Shown piece after piece: positions 38,379-47,268 of a stretch of 56,776 nucleotides of DNA. Under the pieces are notes generated by a model. It did not search any database. It was given only the letters and a program-made list of their open reading frames with translations, and was not told the DNA's origin. This stretch comes from Collinsella aerofaciens (lineage in GTDB: Bacteria; Actinomycetota; Coriobacteriia; Coriobacteriales; Coriobacteriaceae). Location: contig NZ_JADNHZ010000019.1 in the NCBI RefSeq assembly GCF_015554145.1, positions 1 to 56,776 of the forward strand. Direction: 5' to 3'. Numbering within the stretch: position 1 is the stretch's first letter; every line of letters begins with the position of its first letter. Position numbers and translations under genes: made by a program.

Positions 38379-38733
38379 TCGAATCACCTTGCCTCGTGTG
38401 TAACTTGTCTATCCTACATAAAAAGATGCACGACACATGGGTATGTGCGCCAAAAGCCTGACAAATGGTATGAACGTTGCCGCGCCGCGCGCCAAGCGTC
38501 ACGGCAACAGGTATCCAAAAGCAGACAAGATGAAAGCGTCCAGGACGAATGACGTCTCCCGCCGTTCGTCCCAAAAACGGCGCCGCTCGTTTTGCAGTTC
38601 TGCCTTCGGTCGAGCCATAAGCGGCAGCGTGGCGCCGAGGCCGTATCTTAAAGCCACGAAATAAAAGCGCGCGGTCGAACAGGCCGCGCAAGGGGTGACG
38701 CCAGGGGGCGTCAAAAAGGAAAGGAGGGGAACA
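38379..38733. other. Divergent region before the APC permease
   Basis: No gene is seen. Close to the permease start are two hairpins: GCGCGG/CCGCGC near 38669-38692, and TGACGCC/GGCGTCA at 38696-38713, which ends about 8 nt before the GGAGGGG ribosome-binding site. They could control translation or act as operators. Confidence 0.35.
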
Positions 38734-40185
38734 ATGGCGGACAAGAACGCAGAAGTTGCAGTCGAGGACAACGGCGGCATGAAGAAAACGCTTTCGCTCT
38801 GGAACTTCTTCACCATCGGTTTCGGTGCCATCATCGGTACCGGTTGGGTTCTGCAGGTCGGCGACTGGATGGTCGTGGGCGGCGGTCCCGTTCCCGCTAT
38901 GATTGCATTCCTCTTGGGCGCAATCTTCCTCGTGCCCGTCGGAGCTGTTTTCGGTGAGCTCACGGCTGCTATCCCCATTTCGGGCGGCATCGTCGAGTAT
39001 GTCGATCGTAGCTTTGGCCGTACGATGAGCTACATCACCGGCTGGCTCCTGGCCCCGGGCAACGGCATCCTGTGCCCGTGGAAGGCCATCGCCATCTCGA
39101 CCCTCGTGTCCGAGATGTTCGGCAGCCTGCCCGGCCTTGAGTGGCTGCGCGCCGTCAAGCTCTACACCATCCTGGGCGCCGACGTTTACCTGTTCCCGAC
39201 GCTGATCGCGCTCGGCTTTGCAACCTACGTCATCTTCCTCAACTTCCGCGGTGCCAGCTCGGCCGCCAAGCTGCAGGCCTTCCTGACCAAGGCCCTGCTC
39301 TGCGGCATGCTACTCGCCATGGGCGTCTCGCTGTTCACCGGCTCGCCGGACAACGCCATGCCCGTGTTCTCCCAGGTCACCGGTGCTGGCGGCGGCAAGC
39401 CCGCTACCGAGGGCACCAGCCTGTTCGCAGGCATCGTTTCGGTTCTGGTTCTGACCCCGTTCTTCTACGCCGGCTTCGACACCATTCCTCAGCAGGCTGA
39501 GGAAGCAGCCGAGGGCCTCAACTGGAACAAGTTCGGCAAGATCATCTCCTTGGCTCTGCTGGCCGCCGGCGGCTTCTACATGGTCTGCATCTACTCGTTC
39601 GGCACCATCCTCGACTGGCATGAGTTTGTTAAGAGCCCGGTTCCCGCGCTTGCCTGCCTCAAGGGCATCAACATGCTCCTGTACCTGGCCATGCTCGTCA
39701 TCGCCACGCTTGGACCCATGGGCCCGATGAACTCCTTCTACGGCGCCACGAGCCGCATCATGCTCGCCATGGGCCGCAAGGGCCAGCTGCCCGAGAAGTT
39801 CGCCGAGGTCGATCCCAAGTCCGGCGCTCCCAAGCTCGCCTGCGTCGTTCTGGGCGTCATCACCGTCGTCGGTCCGTTCCTGGACAAGAACATGCTCATC
39901 CCTCTGACCAACGTGTCGGCTCTCGCCTTCATCTTCTCCTGCGGCATGGTCGCCCTCGCTTGCCTGCGCATGCGCTTCACCGAGCCCGACCTGCCTCGTC
40001 CCTACGAGGTGCCTGGCGGCAAGTTTGGCATCAGCCTCGCTATCGTTGCCTGCGGCACCATCATTGGCCTGCTCGTGATCCCGTTCTCTCCCGCCTCCCT
40101 CAACATGGTGGAGTGGAGCATCGTGATCGGCTGGCTGGCTGTTGGCCTGGCCCTCATGGCCTTCACCAATTCCCGCAAAAAATAA
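38734..40185 (+). CDS. APC-family amino acid permease
   Basis: A 483-residue polytopic protein of about 12 TM helices starting MADKNAEVAVEDNGGMKKTL; the AAGGAGG site fixes this start. The first helix carries the APC-superfamily motif FGAIIGTGWV, whose unwound Gly-rich segment binds the substrate's amino and carboxyl groups. A conserved GPMGPMNSFYGATSR loop and charged C-terminus follow. It probably imports an amino acid or small peptide-derived compound. It lies 130 nt before an amidohydrolase gene on the same strand, which suggests the permease feeds that enzyme. Confidence 0.88.
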   Translation: MADKNAEVAVEDNGGMKKTLSLWNFFTIGFGAIIGTGWVLQVGDWMVVGGGPVPAMIAFLLGAIFLVPVGAVFGELTAAIPISGGIVEYVDRSFGRTMSYITGWLLAPGNGILCPWKAIAISTLVSEMFGSLPGLEWLRAVKLYTILGADVYLFPTLIALGFATYVIFLNFRGASSAAKLQAFLTKALLCGMLLAMGVSLFTGSPDNAMPVFSQVTGAGGGKPATEGTSLFAGIVSVLVLTPFFYAGFDTIPQQAEEAAEGLNWNKFGKIISLALLAAGGFYMVCIYSFGTILDWHEFVKSPVPALACLKGINMLLYLAMLVIATLGPMGPMNSFYGATSRIMLAMGRKGQLPEKFAEVDPKSGAPKLACVVLGVITVVGPFLDKNMLIPLTNVSALAFIFSCGMVALACLRMRFTEPDLPRPYEVPGGKFGISLAIVACGTIIGLLVIPFSPASLNMVEWSIVIGWLAVGLALMAFTNSRKK

Positions 40186-40205
40186 CGCCTAGCCGGGACG
40201 GATCG

Positions 40206-40234
40206 GGTGTGCGGGGCCCTCTCTCCCGCGCACC
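40206..40234 (+). promoter_or_regulatory. Hairpin between permease and amidohydrolase genes
   Basis: Arms GGTGTGCGGG and CCCGCGCACC (one G-T pair) with a nine-base loop; no T-run follows, so it is more likely an mRNA stability or processing element than a strong terminator. Confidence 0.4.
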
Positions 40235-40316
40235 GAACCCGGCACCACTTGGGTAGTTTTGTGAGGCCTTAACTCAACGCGGCCTCGCCCACTATATGGA
40301 TCCATAAGGAGGAACC

Positions 40317-41594
40317 ATGTCCACTAAGTATGCAATCGTTGGCGGCAAGCTCATCGACGGTACCGGTGCCGAGCCGGTCGAGAACTCCCTCGTTCTCGTC
40401 GACGACAATGGCAAGATCGAGTACGCCGGTGTCATGCAGGACCTTCCCGAGGGCGTTGAGGTTATCGACGCCGCCGGCAAGACCGTCCTTCCCGGCCTGA
40501 TCGACACCCACCTGCACTTCTCGGGCAACCTGACCGACGATGACACCGACTGGGTCATGCAGCCGCTCCTCGAGAAGCAGGCCGTCGCCGTCAAGCAGGC
40601 CTACGACTGCCTCACCCACGGTCTCACCACCGTCTGCGAGATCGGCCGCTTTGGTATCCAGATCCGTGACTGCATCGACAAGGGCGTCTTCAAGGGCCCG
40701 CGCGTTCTGGCAACCGGCCTTGGCTTCTGCCGCGTTGCCGGCCACGGCGACTCCCACCACTGCAGCCAGGAGCTCAACAAGGAATCGCACCCCTGGGGCG
40801 ATCAGGTCGACGGTCCTTGGGATCTGCGTAAGGCCGTCCGCCGTCGCCTGCGCGAGAACCCCGATGCCATCAAGATCTGGGCTACCGGTGGCGGCATCTG
40901 GCGCTGGGACTCCGGCCGCGACCAGCACTACTGCTCCGAGGAGATTCAGGCCGTGGTCGAAGAGGCCAAGATGGTCGGCATCCCCGTGTGGAGCCACTGC
41001 TACAACAACCACGCCGCTGCCTACGATTCCGTCCGCTTTGGCTGCGAGCAGCTGATCCACGGCTTCGATATCGATGAGCGCACCATGGACCTCATGGCCG
41101 AGCAGGGCACCTTCTTCACCCCGACGATCGCCTTCCTGCCCACCTGGTACGCCACCTATCCGCCCGTCTACGTCCCCGAGCTGCACGACAAGTACGAGGG
41201 CACCCTGGTCGAGAAGGAGCTGCAGCGCAACTACGACTGCCTGCGCGAGGCCAAGAAGCGCGGCGTCGTCATGACGATCGGCTCCGACTCCTTCTCCTTC
41301 GTCACCCCGTACGGCACCTGCTCCATCGAGGAGATGTACGAGTTCGTCGACAAGATCGGCTTCACCCCGGTCGAGACCATCACCTGCGCCACCCTCAACG
41401 GTGCCAAGATGTGCCACATCGAGGACGAGACCGGTTCCATCGAGGCCGGCAAGTGCGCCGACCTGCTGGTCGTCAACGGTGACGTCGCCGCCGACATCCA
41501 CGTGCTCAACACCGACAACATGGACGTCATCATGAAGGACGGCTGGATTGTCGAGGCCGGCACCTTCGGCGAGGGTAACAAATACAACGCCTAG
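40317..41594 (+). CDS. Metal-dependent amidohydrolase
   Basis: A 425-residue enzyme of the amidohydrolase superfamily. The N-terminal strand KYAIVGGKLIDGTG and GLIDTHLHF carry the first metal-binding HxH (near residue 65). KIWATGG supplies the bridging position, SHCYN and LIHGFD the later metal His residues, and IGSDSF the catalytic Asp. It resembles the imidazolonepropionase/prolidase-like branch, which cleaves cyclic amides or dipeptide-like bonds. Substrate unknown; the permease upstream points to an amino-acid derivative. AAGGAGGAACC precedes the ATG, and strong C-ending codon bias suggests high expression. Confidence 0.88.
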   Translation: MSTKYAIVGGKLIDGTGAEPVENSLVLVDDNGKIEYAGVMQDLPEGVEVIDAAGKTVLPGLIDTHLHFSGNLTDDDTDWVMQPLLEKQAVAVKQAYDCLTHGLTTVCEIGRFGIQIRDCIDKGVFKGPRVLATGLGFCRVAGHGDSHHCSQELNKESHPWGDQVDGPWDLRKAVRRRLRENPDAIKIWATGGGIWRWDSGRDQHYCSEEIQAVVEEAKMVGIPVWSHCYNNHAAAYDSVRFGCEQLIHGFDIDERTMDLMAEQGTFFTPTIAFLPTWYATYPPVYVPELHDKYEGTLVEKELQRNYDCLREAKKRGVVMTIGSDSFSFVTPYGTCSIEEMYEFVDKIGFTPVETITCATLNGAKMCHIEDETGSIEAGKCADLLVVNGDVAADIHVLNTDNMDVIMKDGWIVEAGTFGEGNKYNA

Positions 41595-41613
41595 AGTTCA
41601 TCTTTGAGCTAAG

Positions 41614-41640
41614 AGAAAGGGGCTCTGTGAGCCCCTTTCT
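41614..41640. terminator. Bidirectional terminator between convergent genes
   Basis: Perfect 11-bp arms AGAAAGGGGCT and AGCCCCTTTCT with loop CTGTG lie between the amidohydrolase (plus) and the YfcC-type carrier (minus), and could serve both. Confidence 0.75.
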
Positions 41641-41669
41641 AAAGATACGATTCGCGATGTGCCTGCCGA

Positions 41670-43148
41670 TTACAAAATGAGCATCAGCACGGTGACAAAT
41701 GAAACAGTGATCACGGTAAGCAAGGCCATATATTTGGCGGCCGTCTTGATGTAGGTCGCGTAGCTTACCTGGGCAAGTTCGAGACCGGCCATGATGGAAC
41801 CGCATGTGGGGGTGATCATGGCTACAACGCCATGTGTGGCGAGGTAGATTGCGACCATGGCTTCGGGGGCAAAGCCCAACGATGCTGCCAACGGTCCCAT
41901 GATGGGCATGGAGACGGTTGCCATGCCGGTGCTCGAGGGGATCAAGAAGGATAGCGCAAAGTACAGGGCGTACGAGAGTGGCGCGAACACTGCGGCGGAT
42001 ACGCCGGCGAGCGCGTTGGCGGCGTTGGTGAGGATCCACACGTCGAGTCCGGTGATGGACATGAGTACGGAGACGCCGCGGGCGACGGCGACGACGAGCG
42101 CGACGGAAACCAGGTCGGCGCATCCATGCAGGATGGTATCGACGAGTTCTTTCTCCTGCATGCCGGCAACCTTGCCGATGATAATCGTCATCGTGAAGAA
42201 CCAGATGCCGCATTCGGTAAAGTACCACTGGCCAAGCGGCAAGCCGGTCAAAAGCGCGCTCCATGCGGTGCTGAGGTCATCGCCCGTGGCTCCGATATCA
42301 AATAAGCCAACTCCGAATGTCTGCCACGGAATAAAGCCGATAATCATGACGACAAACGTGAGGGCGAAGAGAACAAGGACGCGCTTTTGAATCTTGGATA
42401 GCTCGATGTGTGCGTCTTCAGCGGAATCGCCATCCTTGTCGCCGTAGAGGCGCTCGGCGGTCTTCCATTCCTCGGGGGTAAGCGATGAGGAAGTGCGGTC
42501 AGTGCGAACGCGCTTGGCGTACCGCATGACAAAAATGATGCCCGAAATCTCGGCGATGGTGAACATTGCCAGGCCGATGCCGATCATGAGCCCCTGGTCA
42601 TAGGGGATGCCGGCTGCCTTGAGGGCATCGAGTGCGAGTCCGGTTGAAAACGGGTTGACCGTCGATCCCAAAACGCCAAGGCCGCAGCCCATCAGGACGA
42701 CCATGCATCCTACGAGCGGATCCCAGCCCATGGCAAACGTGACCGATGCCAGCAGCAGGTAGAAGGGGACAGATTCCTCGAGCATGCCGTACGTGGATCC
42801 GCAGATGCCAAAAGCGAGCATGAGGACGGGGACGAGCAGTAGGTCATTGCCGCCCAGTTTGCGGACGAGCACGGCGATACCGGTGTCGAGTGCGCCCGTT
42901 TTTTGGACAACGCCCAAAAAACCGCCAAGCACAAGAATGAACACGCAGACTTGCATGGCGCTCTCGAAGCCCAAGAAGGGGGAGGCCATAAAGTTGCCAA
43001 GCGTTGCGGCCTGCACATCGGGGCTAAATGACGAAACGACCCACGAGACGATGGCCACGAGCAGCAGGCAGCCAAAGAGGATGGTAAAAGATGATGGCAT
43101 CTGGCGTGGCTTGCGCTTCTCGCCAGAGCCGGCAGCCTTATCGAACAT
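41670..43148 (-). CDS. YfcC-family carrier (second copy)
   Basis: A 492-residue membrane protein of about 12 TM helices, starting MFDKAAGSGEKRKPRQ; AGGAG before 43148 decides the start against 43175. Family features are SFTILFG at the start, FGICGSTYGMLEESVPFY, and NPFSTGLALDALKAAGI near the re-entrant loop, mirrored near the C-terminus by IPSSTGMATVSMPIMGPLA. YfcC proteins belong to the ion-transporter superfamily with anaerobic C4-dicarboxylate and basic amino acid carriers. It is a paralogue of the carrier at 45666. It stands apart from the arginine genes by about 430 nt and probably has its own promoter. Confidence 0.85.
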   Translation of the reverse strand: MFDKAAGSGEKRKPRQMPSSFTILFGCLLLVAIVSWVVSSFSPDVQAATLGNFMASPFLGFESAMQVCVFILVLGGFLGVVQKTGALDTGIAVLVRKLGGNDLLLVPVLMLAFGICGSTYGMLEESVPFYLLLASVTFAMGWDPLVGCMVVLMGCGLGVLGSTVNPFSTGLALDALKAAGIPYDQGLMIGIGLAMFTIAEISGIIFVMRYAKRVRTDRTSSSLTPEEWKTAERLYGDKDGDSAEDAHIELSKIQKRVLVLFALTFVVMIIGFIPWQTFGVGLFDIGATGDDLSTAWSALLTGLPLGQWYFTECGIWFFTMTIIIGKVAGMQEKELVDTILHGCADLVSVALVVAVARGVSVLMSITGLDVWILTNAANALAGVSAAVFAPLSYALYFALSFLIPSSTGMATVSMPIMGPLAASLGFAPEAMVAIYLATHGVVAMITPTCGSIMAGLELAQVSYATYIKTAAKYMALLTVITVSFVTVLMLIL

Positions 43149-43577
43149 ACCGAGCTCCTTCACGACGAAACACATCCCAGCGAGGGGGATGCGCCTCTAA
43201 ATTAAGTGGTGAGGTCTTGACTCTGTTGCCGACTTGAAGGCTGCACCCTTCATGTCAGGGAAGCGATGCGTTTAATAATACGTGCATCACATATCGATAT
43301 TATCACTCGGGTAGTATGTGAGAACGTCTTTGGCGGCATGTATTCCGCAAACGAGCCGACCTATCGGTGAACGTACAATGTGATATACGTTATTGTATAT
43401 ATGCTGGTATTTTAAAGAACTATCCCCTAGAGAATTCTTTGCTGTTGGTCTTGTGGCCCCTGCTGTTTCGGTTTGTGGTGACTGCATGTTGCTCTAGCGA
43501 GAGGGGGAGCAATAAAACGGGATGAAGAACAGGCCTTCATCCCGTTGGGCCACATGTTTTGGAAGCCGTTTAGGCTC
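43149..43577. other. A+T-rich control region before the second YfcC gene
   Basis: No gene is seen. It contains the terminator of the upstream operon (43514-43546), an inverted pair TACAAT...ATTGTA at about 43375-43398, and a palindromic ATATCGATAT near 43293-43302. These could be operators and promoter elements for the minus-strand carrier gene. Confidence 0.35.
43514..43546 (-). terminator. Terminator of the arginine-pathway operon
   Basis: Perfect 12-bp arms AACGGGATGAAG and CTTCATCCCGTT with a seven-base loop are followed on the minus strand by TTATTGC. It lies 32 nt past the dehydrogenase stop. Confidence 0.85.
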
Positions 43578-44585
43578 CTACAGCACGTTCTCGACGGGAA
43601 CGTCGTTAACTAGCTTAAAGAGCTGGTCCTTTTCGCCCTTGAGGAAGTGTCCGATGTTGTTGCACGGGAAGATCATGAGGTCGCGCAACGATGAAGACGA
43701 ATAGAATGCGGAGTGCGGCGTGATGATGACGTTGTCACGGCCGACGAGCGGGTGGTTTGCCAAGTCGGGCGTCTCGTCATACAAAACGTCGGCGCCAAAT
43801 GCGCGAATCTGGCCCGAGTCGAGCGCCTCGATAAGAGCGGGCTCGTCCATGCAGAGGCCACGACCCAGATTGATCACGATCGGCTTTTTCTTCATCTTGG
43901 AGAACTTCTCGGCATCGAAATAATGGTAGTTCGTCTCGTTGAGGTTCATATGATTGATGATGATGTCGGCCTCGGCCAATACCTCATCGATTTCTGCCTG
44001 TTCAACACCGTTTTGCTCAAAGAGATCCTGATCGATAAACGGATCATTGGATACAATGCGCTTGACGAGACCCTTGGCTTTGCGAGCGGTGCACTTACCG
44101 ATTTTTCCAAAGCCAAAGATGCCGAGCGTTTGGTCTTCTAGGCGAGGGACTTCGGGCGCCGCCGCGTAGTCCCAGCGGTGCTCTTGCTCGATCTGTCCGA
44201 TGTAAAACTTAAAGTTCTTGTTGAGGGCATACATGTAGGCGATGGCACTTTCGGAAACATCCCAGGTGCAATACTCGCCGACGGGGCAGATTCCGACGCC
44301 GCGCGCGGTTGCTTCGTCCATGTCCACGTTGTCATAGCCGGTGGCGTTGATGGCGATAACCTTGAGGTTGGGGGCGTGCTCAAAGGCTTCCTTGTCCACC
44401 TTGATGAAGGCAGTGAGCAGGGCGTCGGCATCGGCGAGATGTTCGTAGAACTCCTCGCGTGCCTCATCGGTGTACGCGTAGACGTCAACCTCGATGTCGT
44501 CGCCAAGATGGGACTTGAGGGTTTCGGTCTCAAGGTCGTGCTGGGGCATCATGCTCTCGGCATAATCACTGATCAGGATCTTCAT
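43578..44585 (-). CDS. D-isomer-specific 2-hydroxyacid dehydrogenase
   Basis: A 335-residue NAD-dependent enzyme. The nucleotide-binding motif is GIFGFGKIGKCTA (about residues 155-167). The catalytic Arg lies in INLGRG, the Glu probably in ADVLYDET and the His in ITPHSAFYS. It reduces a 2-keto acid to a D-2-hydroxy acid, or the reverse, in the cytoplasm. The substrate is not visible; D-lactate is possible, but the operon partners suggest the keto acid of an amino acid. It lies about 120 nt after the deiminase-fold hydrolase, with a strong hairpin between them. Confidence 0.88.
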   Translation of the reverse strand: MKILISDYAESMMPQHDLETETLKSHLGDDIEVDVYAYTDEAREEFYEHLADADALLTAFIKVDKEAFEHAPNLKVIAINATGYDNVDMDEATARGVGICPVGEYCTWDVSESAIAYMYALNKNFKFYIGQIEQEHRWDYAAAPEVPRLEDQTLGIFGFGKIGKCTARKAKGLVKRIVSNDPFIDQDLFEQNGVEQAEIDEVLAEADIIINHMNLNETNYHYFDAEKFSKMKKKPIVINLGRGLCMDEPALIEALDSGQIRAFGADVLYDETPDLANHPLVGRDNVIITPHSAFYSSSSLRDLMIFPCNNIGHFLKGEKDQLFKLVNDVPVENVL

Positions 44586-44624
44586 AGGTGGCTTCCTTTT
44601 CCCGTTACGGGGTTGGCATGTAAA

Positions 44625-44663
44625 GGGGCGCCGCTGCGCCGGAATCCAGCAGAGCGGCGCCCC
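44625..44663 (-). terminator. Strong hairpin between hydrolase and dehydrogenase genes
   Basis: Perfect 11-bp arms GGGGCGCCGCT and AGCGGCGCCCC are followed on the minus strand by TTTACATG. It may partially terminate the upstream transcript, lowering dehydrogenase expression. Confidence 0.55.
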
Positions 44664-44704
44664 ATGAGAGGCTCGGACAATACTGTCCAGGCGAAACGTT
44701 CGGA

Positions 44705-45562
44705 CTACGGACGCTCGATTGGCTGGGTCAGGCAGTGCGGGCCGCCACCGGCGTGCAGAATCTGGTCGAGCGGCACGTCGATGACTTCGATGCCCAGAGC
44801 GCGCATCTTGTCATTGATGTGCTTGTTCTTCTCGATGGCAACGACCTTGTTGTTGCCGATGCACTGGACGTTGCAGCCGTGCTTGTACATATCCTCGCTG
44901 GCGACGGGGATGAGTTCAAAGCCGCGGCGCTTGAGCATTTGCAGGAAGTTGTAGGGCAGCTGATCGATACAGGCGAGGGCAACCTGGGGAGCGACGATGT
45001 TAAAGATCATGTCGAGGTGCAGGTTGTCGGGCGGGCAGGGAACGCCGACGACGGTATAGCCAAACTTCTCGAGCTGATGGCGGAGGCTGGCGACTCCCTG
45101 TTCATCGGTACGATCGACCATGCCCCAGGCGAGCGTATGCTCATCGATCATCCAGAAGTCGCCACCCTCCATGCAGCCCGCGTTAACGCGGGCGACAATG
45201 GGAACACCCATCTCCTTAAGCTTTGCCTCATAGGATTGGGCCTCGATCTGGCGGACCGGATGACGGAAGTGACCCATGACGGCGCCTTCCTTGATCATGC
45301 AGCCGTAGTCGCGGGCAAAGGTCATGACCTCATACTTGGGGTTGGCTTCGACCTCGACGACCTCGATGCCGTTATCCTTGTAGGCGTCAACGAGCATCTG
45401 CCATTCCTTGACCATGATGTCGTTCTGTTCGGTATCGCCCTTCTTCATCCACTCGGAAGTGATGACATTGATGCCGTTGAAGGTGTAGTACTTCGGCGAG
45501 CACATCATGACTTTTTTAAGCGGATTGGTGGCGTTGGAGACGTAGATTTTCTCTTCAGACAT
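44705..45562 (-). CDS. Short arginine-deiminase-fold hydrolase (DDAH/amidinotransferase family)
   Basis: A 285-residue protein of the guanidino-group-modifying superfamily. Family residues are visible: ARDYG (Asp85), NAGCMEGGDFW (Glu132, Asp135), LHLD (His182) and the nucleophile in HAGGGPHCLTQPIER (Cys277). True arginine deiminase (ArcA) has about 400 residues with an extra helical domain that is missing here, so the length fits dimethylargininase or related COG1834 hydrolases. It would hydrolyse arginine or a substituted arginine to citrulline plus ammonia or an amine. The adjacent ornithine carbamoyltransferase could then use the citrulline. Confidence 0.8.
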   Translation of the reverse strand: MSEEKIYVSNATNPLKKVMMCSPKYYTFNGINVITSEWMKKGDTEQNDIMVKEWQMLVDAYKDNGIEVVEVEANPKYEVMTFARDYGCMIKEGAVMGHFRHPVRQIEAQSYEAKLKEMGVPIVARVNAGCMEGGDFWMIDEHTLAWGMVDRTDEQGVASLRHQLEKFGYTVVGVPCPPDNLHLDMIFNIVAPQVALACIDQLPYNFLQMLKRRGFELIPVASEDMYKHGCNVQCIGNNKVVAIEKNKHINDKMRALGIEVIDVPLDQILHAGGGPHCLTQPIERP

Positions 45563-45605
45563 GGCAGGTTCCTTTCTTTAAGACCTACATACCTTAGATG
45601 GAAAG

Positions 45606-45644
45606 CGCGCGGCGGGAAAAACGGAGGGGCTTGCCCGCCGCGCG
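45606..45644 (-). terminator. G+C-rich hairpin between carrier and hydrolase genes
   Basis: Perfect 11-bp arms CGCGCGGCGGG and CCCGCCGCGCG enclose a 17-nt loop containing GTTTTT on the minus strand. It could attenuate or protect the mRNA inside the operon. Confidence 0.45.
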
Positions 45645-45665
45645 AGAATCCCCACGGGGGGGCGC

Positions 45666-47183
45666 CTAGAGCATCACGAGGACGCAGAGGAAGGCGCAGC
45701 AGGCGGCGAACAGGATGGCGACGATGGGGGCGATCTTCTTGACCCAGTCGCCGTAGCTCATGTGCGCCGCGGCCGTGCACGTCATGACGACGATGGAGCA
45801 CGGGGTGATCATCTTGGCCAGGCCGAGCGCCATGAGGTAGATGATGACCATGATGTAGACGTCGACGCCGGCGAAGGTGGACAGCGTGCCCATGATGCCC
45901 ATGGTGGCGGCGGCCAGGCCGGTGGAGCTGGGGATCAGGCAGGCAATGAGGAAGTAGCAGACCAGGGCGACGACGACGAAGGCGAAGGGCGGCAGGGAGG
46001 CAAGCGCGTTCTCGCACATGTTGAGGATGGATGGGGTGATCTGGCCGTTGTCCATGACGACCTGGATGCCGCGGGCCAGCGGCACGACGAAGGCGGTGGA
46101 GACCAGGCCGGAGGCGCCCTTTAGAATCGTGTCGATGATGGTGTCGGCGTCATAGTGCATAACTAGGCCGATGAGGATGACCATGATTAGCGTGATCATC
46201 GAGAGCTCGGGGAAATACCAGTTTCCGAAGGCGGTGATGTCGGTGCCCAGGATGTTGCGCAGGACCGGAGTCGCGGCGACCCAGGCGGTGAAGTCCTCGA
46301 AGAACGTCCACTCGGGGTTGAGGGAGGTCCAGGGAGTCAGGCCGACGATCATAAAGGCGAAGGTAAGCATGAACAGTACGAGCGCGCCCTTCTGGCGGCC
46401 GGTGAGGGTGAGGTCCTCGTCGTCGGCGGCGGGGAACTCCTTGAGATCCTGCTCGCGGCGGAAGAACTGGACGGACTTCTCGGGATGCGCCTTGATCTTG
46501 TCTGCATAGCGGCAGATGAGAAGGATGACAAGGCCGGTGAAGATGACGAACATCGCGATGCGGGGGATCATGCCCTCGCCGGGGGAGATGCCGGCGATGC
46601 CTGATGCGATGCCCGTGGAGAACGGGTTAATGATCGAGGAGAGGCAGCCGATCTGGGTGCCGAGGACGACGATCATGATCGCGGTGACCGTATCGAGGCC
46701 GAGGGCCAGGATGACGGGTACGAACATCAGGAAGTAGACGATGCCTTCCTCGTAAGCGCCTTCGAGTGTGCCAAAGAATGCCATCAGGATAACGAGGATG
46801 GCGATAAGCGCGTGCATGTTGTTCTGGTTGGCGATCGTGATGCGCTTGATGGCCGTCTTGAGCGCGCAGGTGCGATCCATCATCTCGAGCAAGCTGCCGA
46901 ACAGCATGATGGTGAGGGAGATGGAAATGGCGCCGGAGACCGTGCCACCACCGAGCATGCCGGTGATGGGGGCCATGAAGATGTCCCAGAGGCCCTGGGG
47001 GTTGCTCTCGACCACGTGGTAGGTGCCGGCGATGGCGTCGCCGCCCTCGGAGAGCTCGTAGGCTCCGCCGGGAACGAACCAGGTCAGGAGGGCGATGAAG
47101 GCGATGACGGCGAACAGGATCACGTACGTGTTCGGCATCTGGAATTTCTTCTTCGCCGGCTTTTCCTTAATTTCTTCAGCCAT
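45666..47183 (-). CDS. YfcC-family carrier in the arginine operon
   Basis: A 505-residue membrane protein of about 12 TM helices starting MAEEIKEKPAKKKFQMPNTY, with GAGAGGAAG upstream. It has the same family marks as its paralogue at 41670: FFGTLEGAYEEGIVYF, INPFSTGIASGIAGISPG and, near the end, LIPSSTGLAAATMGIMGTL. Between ornithine carbamoyltransferase and the deiminase-fold hydrolase it occupies the place where arginine/ornithine exchangers (ArcD) sit in other bacteria, so uptake of the guanidino substrate in exchange for ornithine is the likely role. That is inferred from context. Confidence 0.85.
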   Translation of the reverse strand: MAEEIKEKPAKKKFQMPNTYVILFAVIAFIALLTWFVPGGAYELSEGGDAIAGTYHVVESNPQGLWDIFMAPITGMLGGGTVSGAISISLTIMLFGSLLEMMDRTCALKTAIKRITIANQNNMHALIAILVILMAFFGTLEGAYEEGIVYFLMFVPVILALGLDTVTAIMIVVLGTQIGCLSSIINPFSTGIASGIAGISPGEGMIPRIAMFVIFTGLVILLICRYADKIKAHPEKSVQFFRREQDLKEFPAADDEDLTLTGRQKGALVLFMLTFAFMIVGLTPWTSLNPEWTFFEDFTAWVAATPVLRNILGTDITAFGNWYFPELSMITLIMVILIGLVMHYDADTIIDTILKGASGLVSTAFVVPLARGIQVVMDNGQITPSILNMCENALASLPPFAFVVVALVCYFLIACLIPSSTGLAAATMGIMGTLSTFAGVDVYIMVIIYLMALGLAKMITPCSIVVMTCTAAAHMSYGDWVKKIAPIVAILFAACCAFLCVLVML

Positions 47184-47268
47184 GGGGCTTCCTCTCTTGA
47201 GGCGGATGGAGGGGCGCCGCGCGGAGGGGGGGGGTACCGTGCGGCGCGTGGAAAATCGGTGCTCCGTG

